A stretch of DNA of 18,819 bases from JANLUX01 sp031363705 (GTDB taxonomy: Bacteria > Bacteroidota > Bacteroidia > AKYH767-A > OLB10). The DNA is taken from NCBI GenBank assembly GCA_031363705.1, contig JANLUX010000109.1:1-18819 (forward strand), in the 5' to 3' direction. The notes under the pieces were generated by a model. That model was not told the DNA's origin, made no database searches, and saw nothing but the letters and a program-made list of their open reading frames with translations. Made by a program: the position numbers and the translations under genes. Below, piece by piece: positions 1 through 7,339 of the stretch (its first letter is position 1; every line of letters starts with the position of its first letter).

Positions 1-1067
1 ATAATTTTCTTTCGCGCTTCTTTCACCAGCCAAAGATAAAAGCTAAGATTATGCAGTGTTGCAATTTGAGCCCCAAGCATTTCTTTTGAAATAACTAAAT
101 GTCTTAAGTAAGCTTTGCTGTGTTTGTCAACATAGCAAGTACTTTCTTCTTCAATTGGTGTAAAATCATTTTTCCATTTTTCGTTTCGGATATTAATAAT
201 GCCATTTCGTGTAAACAACATTCCGTTGCGTGCATTGCGTGTTGGCATCACACAATCAAACATATCAATACCGAGAGCAATACATTCTAAAATATTTGCA
301 GGTGTTCCAACTCCCATCAGGTAACGGGGTTTTTCCTTGGGAAGAATATTGGTGACATCATCTGTAATCTCATACATTATTTCGGCAGGTTCACCCACGG
401 ACAAACCACCAATTGCATTTCCATCACGGTTCATTGAAACAATAAATTCTGCACTTTGTTTACGTAAGTCTTTGTAAGTACTTCCCTGTACTATCGGAAA
501 TAAAGTCTGCTCATATCCATACAATGATTCATTGCGGTCAACATGTTCGCAGCAACGAATTAACCAACGATGTGTTAATTCCATTGAACTGCATGCAAGA
601 TTGTATTCACAAGGATAAGGCGTACATTCATCAAATGCCATTATAATATCAGCACCAATGCTGCGTTGAATATCCATTGCCCGTTCAGGAGAAAAAAAAT
701 GTTTGCTGCCATCAATATGAGATGTAAATGTTACACCCTCTTCTGTAATTTTTCTGATATCACTCAAGGAGAAAACCTGGTAGCCACCACTGTCAGTTAA
801 AATTGGTTTATTCCAGTTGATAAACTTGTGCAATCCTCCTGCTTGCTCCAGAATATGTGTTCCGGGACGCAGATATAAATGATAGGTATTTCCTAAAATA
901 ATTTGTGCCTGTATGTCTTGTGCCAAATCACGTTGATGAACTCCTTTAACAGTTCCTGCTGTTCCAACAGGCATAAAGATGGGCGTTTCAATTATGCCAT
1001 GTTCGGTTTCTAAAACACCTGCACGTGCTTTTGAATTATTATCTGAATTGAGAAGAGAAAATTTCAT
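1..1067 (-). CDS. tgt: Queuine tRNA-ribosyltransferase (TGT), 3' end cut off by window edge
   Basis: Exchanges guanine-34 of GUN-anticodon tRNAs for a queuosine precursor base in the cytoplasm. My reading of the minus strand from the ATG at 1067 gives about 355 residues before the edge; the family is usually about 375, so roughly 20 C-terminal residues are missing. Seen: the DSGGYQVFS motif with the active-site Asp near residue 92, and FDCVMPTRNARNG with the catalytic nucleophile Asp near residue 271. The C-terminal zinc site is unusual: only one Cys (about residue 311) remains where classical bacterial enzymes have CxCxxC, while the later His ligand (TLHN, about residue 339) is present. The gene is divergent from rel, and a TATTTTTG box lies only 7 nt upstream of the ATG, suggesting a leaderless or nearly leaderless transcript. 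Identification is firm. Confidence 0.96.
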   Translation of the reverse strand, partial: MKFSLLNSDNNSKARAGVLETEHGIIETPIFMPVGTAGTVKGVHQRDLAQDIQAQIILGNTYHLYLRPGTHILEQAGGLHKFINWNKPILTDSGGYQVFSLSDIRKITEEGVTFTSHIDGSKHFFSPERAMDIQRSIGADIIMAFDECTPYPCEYNLACSSMELTHRWLIRCCEHVDRNESLYGYEQTLFPIVQGSTYKDLRKQSAEFIVSMNRDGNAIGGLSVGEPAEIMYEITDDVTNILPKEKPRYLMGVGTPANILECIALGIDMFDCVMPTRNARNGMLFTRNGIINIRNEKWKNDFTPIEEESTCYVDKHSKAYLRHLVISKEMLGAQIATLHNLSFYLWLVKEARKKI

Positions 1068-1074
1068 GAGGGCG

Positions 1075-1082
1075 CAAAAATA
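1075..1082 (-). promoter_or_regulatory. Putative tgt promoter, -7 box
   Basis: TATTTTTG on the minus strand matches the Bacteroidetes -7 consensus TAnnTTTG. It ends 7 nt before the tgt ATG, so the predicted transcript has almost no leader. No convincing -33 TTTG was seen at the right spacing. Confidence 0.45.
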
Positions 1083-1154
1083 GATGATTGTGCAACCTTT
1101 GGGATTTTTAAAACGTGGAGCTTTAAACAAGTTTAAGAAGGGCTTCACATTTCT

Positions 1155-1162
1155 TAACTTTG
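1155..1162 (+). promoter_or_regulatory. Putative rel promoter, -7 box
   Basis: TAACTTTG matches TAnnTTTG and lies 25 nt before the proposed TTG start of rel. A -33 TTTG is not clear. The box supports a transcript starting near 1168, which argues for translation beginning at 1188 rather than at the first in-frame ATG at 1362. Confidence 0.5.
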
Positions 1163-1187
1163 TATCCTTACAACATCAATAAATATT

Positions 1188-3422
1188 TTGCAAAACACCA
1201 GGATTTTAGACACGGTTCCAAAAATTAATGCTGAAGAGGAAAAAAAAGAAATCCTCAAGCGTTATCGTGCTTTGTTAAAAGCATGTAAAGGAAATTTAGA
1301 TAAAGGCGATAAAAAATTAATACGCACAGCTTTTGATTTATCGCTGGAAGCACATAAAGATATGCGCAGAAAATCCGGTGAGCCCTATATCTATCATCCC
1401 ATCGCTGTGGCGCAAATTGTTGCAGAAGAAATCGGTTTAGGAACTACAGGAATTGTGTGTGCTCTTTTACATGATGTAGTGGAAGATACACACTACACGC
1501 TCGAGGACATGGAGCGTTTATTCGGTAAAAAAGTAAAAGACATTATTGATGGTCTTACCAAGATAAGCGGAGTTTTTGATCACAAAAGTTCGTTGCAGGC
1601 TGAGAACTTTCGTAAGATGCTGCTCACGCTTAGTGATGATGTACGGGTGATACTGATCAAGCTTGCTGATCGTTTGCATAATATGCGTACGCTTTCTTCA
1701 ATGGCACGTGACAAGCAATTAAAGATTGCATCTGAAACTGCGTATCTGTATGCACCGCTTGCTCACCGGTTAGGATTATATGCAATCAAAACAGAGTTGG
1801 ATGACCTTGCTTTGAAATATACAGAGGAAGATGCTTATAATAATATTGCAACCAAGCTTCAGCAGTCAAAAAAAGAAAGAGATGTTTTTATAAAAGAATT
1901 TACCAAACCCATCCGTGATGAGTTAGATAAAGAAGGATTCAAATACGAGATAAAGGGACGACCGAAATCTATTCATTCCATCTGGAATAAAATGAAAAAG
2001 CAATCGGTGAGCTTTGAAGAAATATTTGATTTATTTGCTATTCGTATCATTATTGATTCTCCAGCTGAAACAGAGAAATCTGATTGCTGGAAAGTGTATA
2101 GCATAGTTACGGATTATTACACACCGAATCCTGATCGCTTGCGTGACTGGATTTCCACTCCGAAAGCAAACGGATATGAATCACTTCACACTACCGTGAT
2201 GAGTAGTGAAGGCAAATGGGTTGAAGTGCAGATTCGCACTCAACGTATGAATGAAATTGCTGAGAAAGGTTATGCTGCTCACTGGAAATATAAAGAGTCG
2301 TCACCTGAGAGTGCATTAGACGAGTGGATAACACGAATACGTGAAATGCTTGAAAGTCCTGAGTCGAACGCACTGGATTTTATTGATGACTTTAAGCTGA
2401 ATCTGTTTGCTGATGAAATATTTGTGTTTACTCCCACAGGTGATATCAAAACATTACCCATTGGAAGCACCGCACTTGATTTCGCTTTTGAAATTCATTC
2501 TGACATAGGTTGTAAATGTATCGGTGCAAAAATCAATCATCGCTTAGTTCCCATCAGTCATAAATTAAACAGTGGCGACCAGGTGGAAATTCTCACTTCC
2601 ACCAAACAACATCCCAAAGACGATTGGTTATCATTTGTAATTACCGCAAAGGCGAAATCAAAAATCAAAGCTTCTCTTAAAGAAGAGAAAAGAAAACTTT
2701 CTGAAGAGGGTAAAGAAATATTTGAACGAAAATTCAAGAGCCTGAAATTGCCGAAGCAGGAGTTTAATATGAATGATTTATTGCTTTTTTATAAAGTAAG
2801 CAACGTACTTGATTTTTATCACCGCATTGCAGTGAATGCAATTGATTTAAAAAACCTTCGTGAGTTTTTTGAGCAGAAAGAACAAGGCAAGCTGAAACTT
2901 CCTGCCAAATCAGAGCAGCAAACCTTTGATGAGATGGTGAAGAAGGTTCGTGGCAAATCGGATATGCTTATGATAGGAGAGGGGATGGATAAGATTGATT
3001 ATAAATTATCGCCATGCTGCTCACCGATTCCCGGAGATGATGTTTTTGGATTTATAACCATTAATGAAGGAATAAAAATTCATCGCACCAATTGTCCTAA
3101 TGCAATTCAACTGATGTCGAATTATGCTTACCGGATTGTAAAAGCAAGATGGTTTAATCAACAGCAGATTGCATTTCTGGCAGGGATAAAAATTACCGGG
3201 ATGGATGATGTAGGTGTTGTTAACAATATCACCAAAGTAATCAGCAACGAATTAAAAGTGAATATCCGCTCCATTAATATTGAAAGTAATGATGGATTGT
3301 TTGAAGGAAGAATTATGTTATTTGTGCACGATACAGAACATTTGAAAACCATGATGAAAAAATTAAAAAGCCTGAATGGTATTGTTAGTGTATCAAGAAT
3401 GGATACTCAGGAGCAGAATTAA
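1188..3422 (+). CDS. rel: Bifunctional (p)ppGpp synthetase/hydrolase (RelA/SpoT family)
   Basis: Makes and degrades the alarmone (p)ppGpp in the cytoplasm during the stringent response. The 744-residue protein has the full long-RSH layout: HD hydrolase (about 45-200) with H70, the H95-D96 pair followed by E99-D100, and D161; synthetase (about 240-370) with GRPKS, D281, the YESLHTT loop, E346 in EVQIRT and GYAAHWKYK; TGS (about 408-470); a helical region; a conserved-Cys module with SPCCSPIPGD (C610, C611) and C636; and a C-terminal ACT domain (about 660-740). Hydrolase residues are intact, so I expect both activities. The start is a TTG at 1188: no in-frame ATG occurs before codon 59, which lies inside the HD domain, and a -7 promoter box sits just upstream. 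The STAS gene follows after 95 nt. Confidence 0.95.
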   Translation: MQNTRILDTVPKINAEEEKKEILKRYRALLKACKGNLDKGDKKLIRTAFDLSLEAHKDMRRKSGEPYIYHPIAVAQIVAEEIGLGTTGIVCALLHDVVEDTHYTLEDMERLFGKKVKDIIDGLTKISGVFDHKSSLQAENFRKMLLTLSDDVRVILIKLADRLHNMRTLSSMARDKQLKIASETAYLYAPLAHRLGLYAIKTELDDLALKYTEEDAYNNIATKLQQSKKERDVFIKEFTKPIRDELDKEGFKYEIKGRPKSIHSIWNKMKKQSVSFEEIFDLFAIRIIIDSPAETEKSDCWKVYSIVTDYYTPNPDRLRDWISTPKANGYESLHTTVMSSEGKWVEVQIRTQRMNEIAEKGYAAHWKYKESSPESALDEWITRIREMLESPESNALDFIDDFKLNLFADEIFVFTPTGDIKTLPIGSTALDFAFEIHSDIGCKCIGAKINHRLVPISHKLNSGDQVEILTSTKQHPKDDWLSFVITAKAKSKIKASLKEEKRKLSEEGKEIFERKFKSLKLPKQEFNMNDLLLFYKVSNVLDFYHRIAVNAIDLKNLREFFEQKEQGKLKLPAKSEQQTFDEMVKKVRGKSDMLMIGEGMDKIDYKLSPCCSPIPGDDVFGFITINEGIKIHRTNCPNAIQLMSNYAYRIVKARWFNQQQIAFLAGIKITGMDDVGVVNNITKVISNELKVNIRSINIESNDGLFEGRIMLFVHDTEHLKTMMKKLKSLNGIVSVSRMDTQEQN

Positions 3423-3462
3423 TATTTTCCGGTTAACAAATTTCATGAATAAATACTTTAAA

Positions 3463-3486
3463 GTGTAAACTTGTAAACAGTAAACT
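3463..3486 (+). repeat. Short GTAAAC heptamer array upstream of the STAS gene
   Basis: Three GTAAAC cores (TGTAAAC, TGTAAAC, AGTAAAC) occur at 7-8 bp spacing in the gap between rel and the STAS gene. The array abuts the putative promoter box at 3489. The same heptamer builds the larger palindrome at 15647-15719. Confidence 0.55.
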
Positions 3487-3488
3487 AA

Positions 3489-3496
3489 TACATTTG
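3489..3496 (+). promoter_or_regulatory. Putative STAS-purA promoter, -7 box
   Basis: TACATTTG matches TAnnTTTG, 21 nt before the STAS-gene ATG. A TTG at 3471-3473 could serve as the -33 element, but the 15-nt spacing is shorter than usual and it lies inside the GTAAAC repeats. Confidence 0.45.
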
Positions 3497-3517
3497 GCTC
3501 ACTAAACAAAAACACTT

Positions 3518-3862
3518 ATGGACTTCGGATACGATATTCAGGACAAGGAAAAATATACATTGGTGCATTTAAAAGGAAATCTGATTGAAAAAAACCAGGC
3601 GAATGACTTGCTTGAAGAGATTAATCAACATTTGGATAAGGAAGCTTCCAACTTTGTGATTGACCTTGCAGATTTCAAATACATGAATAGCACCGGCTTG
3701 AATGTATTGTTAAGTATTTTATCAAAAGCACGCAAATCCGGAGGCGAGGCTGTTATATGCAGTGTTCCTGAAAAAATTAAATCTCTTTTGGTTATTACAA
3801 AGCTGATAAATGTTTTTTCTGTTGTTGATACTGAAGAAGTGGCAGCACAGAATTTTAATTAG
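3518..3862 (+). CDS. STAS-domain protein, anti-sigma-factor antagonist-like
   Basis: A 114-residue single STAS domain of the SpoIIAA/RsbV type. In that family the protein binds and sequesters an anti-sigma kinase in partner switching, controlled by phosphorylation of a conserved Ser or Thr. The expected loop is present: YMNSTGLNVLL at about residues 55-65, with S58 the likely phospho-site and T59 next to it. The predicted alternation of strands and helices fits the fold, and the length is typical. No kinase or phosphatase partner lies in the window, so its target is unknown. It is 52 nt ahead of purA with no promoter box seen between, so the two may be co-transcribed. The ATG at 3518 is favoured by the promoter box just upstream. 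Confidence 0.9.
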   Translation: MDFGYDIQDKEKYTLVHLKGNLIEKNQANDLLEEINQHLDKEASNFVIDLADFKYMNSTGLNVLLSILSKARKSGGEAVICSVPEKIKSLLVITKLINVFSVVDTEEVAAQNFN

Positions 3863-3914
3863 TTTTTTTTCTCCAATAAAAGTTAGTGCATATTAAAAAT
3901 TAAAAATAATATTA

Positions 3915-5195
3915 ATGAAAGTAGATGTTTTACTGGGCTTGCAATGGGGTGATGAAGGCAAAGGAAAAGTAGTGGATGTGTTGGCTCCCGGTTATGATGT
4001 GATTGCAAGATTTCAGGGCGGTCCAAATGCAGGACACACCTTAGAATTTGAAGGGATTAAACACGTGTTGCATACCATACCTTCGGGCATTTTTCATCCT
4101 GAAAAAGTTAATGTTATCGGAAACGGTGTAGTGATAGACCCGGTTGTTTTCAAAAAGGAAATTGATGCCTTGGTTAAGATGGGAGTTGATGTTAAAAAAA
4201 ATCTTTTCATATCACGCAAAGCACATTTAATTCTGCCCACACATCGATTTCTTGATGCAGCATCTGAATCAATAAAAGGTAAATCAAAAATCGGATCTAC
4301 ACTTAAAGGAATCGGTCCGGCTTATATGGATAAAACGGGACGCAATGGTTTGCGGGTGGGAGATATAGAACATCCTGATTTTATCAATCGTTACAAGGCA
4401 TTAGTGGAGAAGCATAAAGAGTTGCTTTCATTTTATAAATATGATTATAAGCTGGAAGAAGCCGAACCGGCATGGATGGAAGGAATTGAACTGATGAAAT
4501 CATTAATGTTAATTGATAGTGAATACGTGCTCAATCAACATATCAATGAGGGTAAAACAATTCTTGCTGAAGGTGCACAAGGTTCATTGCTTGATATTGA
4601 TTTTGGTTCGTATCCTTTTGTTACTTCATCACATACAATAACATCAGGCACTTGTATTGGCTTAGGAATTGCCCCCTCAAAAATAGGAGAGGTGTATGGA
4701 ATTTTTAAAGCATACTGTACAAGAGTTGGAAGCGGACCTTTTCCTACTGAATTAAATGATGATACAGGTGAAAAGCTTCGGAATCAAGGTAATGAGTTTG
4801 GTTCAACAACAGGACGTCCCCGAAGATGTGGCTGGCTTGATTTGCCCGCTCTTAAATATGCCATTATGTTGAATGGAGTAACTCAACTCATCATGATGAA
4901 ACCTGATGTGATGAGTGGGTTTGAAACTTTAAAAGTTTGCACACATTATTTATACAACGGAAAAAAAATTGATTACATGCCTTTTGATATTGTACACAAC
5001 GAAGCAAAACCTGTTTACATTGAATTGAAAGGTTGGAAGCAAACCCTGGATAACATTACCGATGAAGAATTGCTTCCTGTTGAATTGATGGAATACATTT
5101 CATTTATTGAACATCAGACAAGTTTGCCAATCACTATTGTTTCTGTGGGACCTGATAGAAAACAAACATTAAAGCGCAGTGCAGTGCTGAAATGA
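3915..5195 (+). CDS. purA: Adenylosuccinate synthetase
   Basis: Catalyses GTP-dependent condensation of IMP with aspartate to adenylosuccinate, the first committed step to AMP, in the cytoplasm. The 426-residue length is normal. Motifs are complete: GDEGKGK (12-18) with catalytic D13, GGPNAGHT with H41, the IMP-binding GSTLKGIGPAY (127-137), EGAQG (219-223), TTGRPRRCGWLD (298-309) and the nucleotide-binding VGPDR (411-415). Its stop overlaps the ATG of the longest form of the downstream OstA-like ORF, which points to co-transcription. In other bacteria PurA is inhibited by (p)ppGpp, so sitting two genes after rel is functionally suggestive, although nothing in the sequence proves a link here. 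Confidence 0.97.
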   Translation: MKVDVLLGLQWGDEGKGKVVDVLAPGYDVIARFQGGPNAGHTLEFEGIKHVLHTIPSGIFHPEKVNVIGNGVVIDPVVFKKEIDALVKMGVDVKKNLFISRKAHLILPTHRFLDAASESIKGKSKIGSTLKGIGPAYMDKTGRNGLRVGDIEHPDFINRYKALVEKHKELLSFYKYDYKLEEAEPAWMEGIELMKSLMLIDSEYVLNQHINEGKTILAEGAQGSLLDIDFGSYPFVTSSHTITSGTCIGLGIAPSKIGEVYGIFKAYCTRVGSGPFPTELNDDTGEKLRNQGNEFGSTTGRPRRCGWLDLPALKYAIMLNGVTQLIMMKPDVMSGFETLKVCTHYLYNGKKIDYMPFDIVHNEAKPVYIELKGWKQTLDNITDEELLPVELMEYISFIEHQTSLPITIVSVGPDRKQTLKRSAVLK

Positions 5196-5233
5196 TTTCC
5201 GGTTTTTATTTTTCACGTTTAAACCGTAAAATA

Positions 5234-6757
5234 ATGAGCCGGTTAAATGTCAGATTTCTTTTTCTAACAGCGATATTTTTTCATCCGGGCTATTTTTTAT
5301 TTGCGCAAAAAAACAAACAGGTTGAAATAGTACAGGCATCTTCATTGGAAGGAAGCAAAATAAATGGAATTGAAGTAAGAAGGTTGGTTGGTAATGTGAT
5401 CTTTAAACAGGACAACACTTTGATGTATTGTGACAGTGCATTGTTTTATGAAACTACAAACAGCATAGATGCCTTTGGTAATATACGCATAGAAGGTCCG
5501 GATGCGAAAATGTATGGGGAAATATTACATTATGATGGAAATACCAAGTCATCACGAGTGAATAAAAATGTCAGGTTGACTGATGGAAAGATGGAACTAA
5601 CTACCGATGCGATGAATTATGATTTAAATACGGAAATTGCGGACTACAGTACCGGTGGTAAAGTAGTAGATAATGAAAACGTACTTACCAGTCAGCGAGG
5701 TTATTATTATTCAAAAGATAAAATGGTTTTCTTTAAGGATAATGTAGTGTTGGTTAATCCGAAGTATATAATGAATTCCGATACACTAAAATATAATACT
5801 ACTTCTGCCACTGCTTTTTTTTATGGACCATCCACTATTCAAAGCACAAGTAAAGATTCAGCATATATATATTGTGAAAATGGCTGGTATAATACCAAAA
5901 CTGAAAAATCATTTTTCAGCAAGCATGCATTTATTCAAACGCGTGAAAACATTTTAAATGGAGACAGTATTCTTTATAATCGTAAAGAAGGAATTGGCAG
6001 GGCATTTAAAAATGTAATGATAACAGATACCACTCAAAAAATCATCATCAATGGTGATTATGCTTATATTAATGAAAAAACCAATCGCTCATTAGTAACA
6101 GGCAAAACCATGCTTACAAAGATTTTTGATACAGATTCAATGTATTTGCATGCTGATACTTTGTATGCAACTAATGATTCTGTTACAAAGCAAAAAACAT
6201 ATTTTGCATACAAACACGTCCGTATTTTTAAAACGGATTTGCAGGGAAAGTGTGATTCATTAGTTTATTCCTCAAAAGATTCAACCATTCATTTTTATTC
6301 TGATCCTGTTTTGTGGAGTAATCAGAATCAATTAACTGCGGATTCAATTTCACTACTCCTTGCCGGTAATAAAATCTATTCAATGAATTTACGCGTTAAC
6401 TCTTTTATTTCTTCTTCAGAAGACAGCTTGCGTTTCAATCAAATTAAAGGGAGAGATATGATTGGTTACTTTAACGATAATAATCTTTATAAAATCAATG
6501 TTAATGGAAACGGTCAAACAATTTACTACCTGCGAAATAATAAAAAACAGTTGTCAGGTGTTAACAGGGCTGAATCCAGTGATCTAATAATATTTATTGA
6601 AGAGAGTAAAGTCCAAAAAATATCTTTGCTCAATAAACCTGATGCTACGCTTTATCCCATTAAACAAATAGAACCCCAGGAGTTAAAATTAAAAGGGTTT
6701 AACTGGTTGAAGGATAAACAACCTCGCAATAAAGAAGATATTTTCATATGGAAATAA
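5234..6757 (+). CDS. OstA-like protein (OstA_2 family), probable LPS transport component
   Basis: Periplasmic or outer-membrane protein with repeated beta-strand motifs of the OstA/LptA type (for example RLVGNVIFKQDNTLMYCDSA and later KDNVVLVNPKYIMNSDTLKYN), the pattern of the Bacteroidetes OstA_2 family thought to bridge lipopolysaccharide to the outer membrane. I prefer the ATG at 5234 (507 residues), because it begins directly with a signal peptide (MSRLNVRFLFLTAIFF, ending near FAQ). The open frame extends upstream to an ATG at 5192 overlapping the purA stop by 4 bp, but that adds 14 residues ahead of the signal sequence. Which start is used is unsettled. The repeated OstA strands cover roughly the first 300 residues; the C-terminal part keeps a similar strand-rich character. 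It is likely the last gene of the rel-purA block. Confidence 0.82.
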   Translation: MSRLNVRFLFLTAIFFHPGYFLFAQKNKQVEIVQASSLEGSKINGIEVRRLVGNVIFKQDNTLMYCDSALFYETTNSIDAFGNIRIEGPDAKMYGEILHYDGNTKSSRVNKNVRLTDGKMELTTDAMNYDLNTEIADYSTGGKVVDNENVLTSQRGYYYSKDKMVFFKDNVVLVNPKYIMNSDTLKYNTTSATAFFYGPSTIQSTSKDSAYIYCENGWYNTKTEKSFFSKHAFIQTRENILNGDSILYNRKEGIGRAFKNVMITDTTQKIIINGDYAYINEKTNRSLVTGKTMLTKIFDTDSMYLHADTLYATNDSVTKQKTYFAYKHVRIFKTDLQGKCDSLVYSSKDSTIHFYSDPVLWSNQNQLTADSISLLLAGNKIYSMNLRVNSFISSSEDSLRFNQIKGRDMIGYFNDNNLYKINVNGNGQTIYYLRNNKKQLSGVNRAESSDLIIFIEESKVQKISLLNKPDATLYPIKQIEPQELKLKGFNWLKDKQPRNKEDIFIWK

Positions 6758-6832
6758 GTTGTAAATTTTTTTAATCCATTTATCTGATAGTTAATTATTT
6801 ATCATTAAGATCAACAAAAACTAAAAATTTAC

Positions 6833-6863
6833 TTGACTTCAAACGATTTCTTAACTATATTTG
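6833..6863 (+). promoter_or_regulatory. Strong Bacteroidetes-type promoter for the 63-codon gene
   Basis: A TTG at 6833-6835 (-33) and TATATTTG at 6856-6863 (-7) are separated by 20 nt, inside the usual 17-23 nt range. This is among the best promoter matches in the window. It predicts a leader of about 45 nt before the ATG at 6917. Confidence 0.65.
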
Positions 6864-6916
6864 AGAACTTTTTAACACATAATTGTTCATAGAATAATTC
6901 CCAAACCAAAAAAAAT

Positions 6917-7108
6917 ATGATAGAGTTAATAATTGCGTTTTTAATTTCTTTAGGTTTTAACTTTGCCCCTGAACAAACTGATGCTGTTGTAATTACAGAG
7001 CAACAAGGAGAAAATTACGGTATTGTTATTACCGATGATGTAGGTACCCGTACCCATATGCAATTAATATTTGACAAGCCTTCTAACAGCTTTAGCGTTG
7101 TTCAATAA
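6917..7108 (+). CDS. Small hypothetical protein, 63 residues
   Basis: I do not recognise this family. The N-terminal 16 residues are hydrophobic (MIELIIAFLISLGFNF), resembling a short membrane anchor or signal sequence; the rest is polar and strand-like (AVVITEQQGENYGIVITDDVGT), ending in a phenylalanine/valine-rich tail. Support for a real gene comes from its context: a well-formed promoter about 54 nt upstream and a perfect hairpin followed by a T run about 47 nt downstream, so it appears to be an independent transcription unit in an otherwise empty 580-bp stretch. It has no cysteines. Function unknown. Confidence 0.6.
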   Translation: MIELIIAFLISLGFNFAPEQTDAVVITEQQGENYGIVITDDVGTRTHMQLIFDKPSNSFSVVQ

Positions 7109-7154
7109 TTTTTCTCCTAAAAATTTACCCCATTTCTTCCTTTAAATTTTTGGT

Positions 7155-7176
7155 GACATTCATTCTGAATGTCTTT
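7155..7176 (+). terminator. Probable terminator of the 63-codon gene
   Basis: GACATTCA (7155-7162) pairs perfectly with TGAATGTC (7166-7173) around a 3-nt loop and is followed by TTT. It lies 47 nt past the stop codon. The stem is rather AT-rich and the T run short, so termination may be partial. Confidence 0.5.
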
Positions 7177-7217
7177 AATAACCCTTAATTGTCCGCATAT
7201 TTCATAATACATCTATA

Positions 7218-7225
7218 TACATTTG
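7218..7225 (+). promoter_or_regulatory. Putative promoter for the TIGR02757 gene, -7 box
   Basis: TACATTTG matches TAnnTTTG, 114 nt ahead of the ATG at 7340. A TTG at 7189-7191 is 26 nt upstream, slightly too far. If used, the transcript has a leader of about 105 nt that contains the GC-rich hairpin at 7287-7305. Confidence 0.35.
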
Positions 7226-7286
7226 CTTGTGTAAAGGGTTTTGTTGTTCATAGTAGTAATTGTTTTGGCTTTTCTGTGTCTTCCGG

Positions 7287-7305
7287 GTCCCGCTTTTAGC
7301 GGGAC
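7287..7305 (+). terminator. GC-rich hairpin in the leader of the TIGR02757 gene
   Basis: GTCCCGC (7287-7293) and GCGGGAC (7299-7305) form a perfect 7-bp stem with a TTTTA loop, followed by a T-rich tract (to 7318). It could be a terminator for read-through from the 63-codon gene, or a leader structure of the downstream gene that starts 34 nt later. Confidence 0.45.
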
Positions 7306-7339
7306 TTGGTTGTTTTTATACGTTCCTGTTTTTTAATCA

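Noticed and set aside
5192..5233. The longest start of the OstA-like gene as the real one
   Set aside because: It would place 14 extra residues ahead of a clean signal peptide that begins at 5234. The overlap with the purA stop is attractive, so this remains open, but the signal-peptide argument is stronger.
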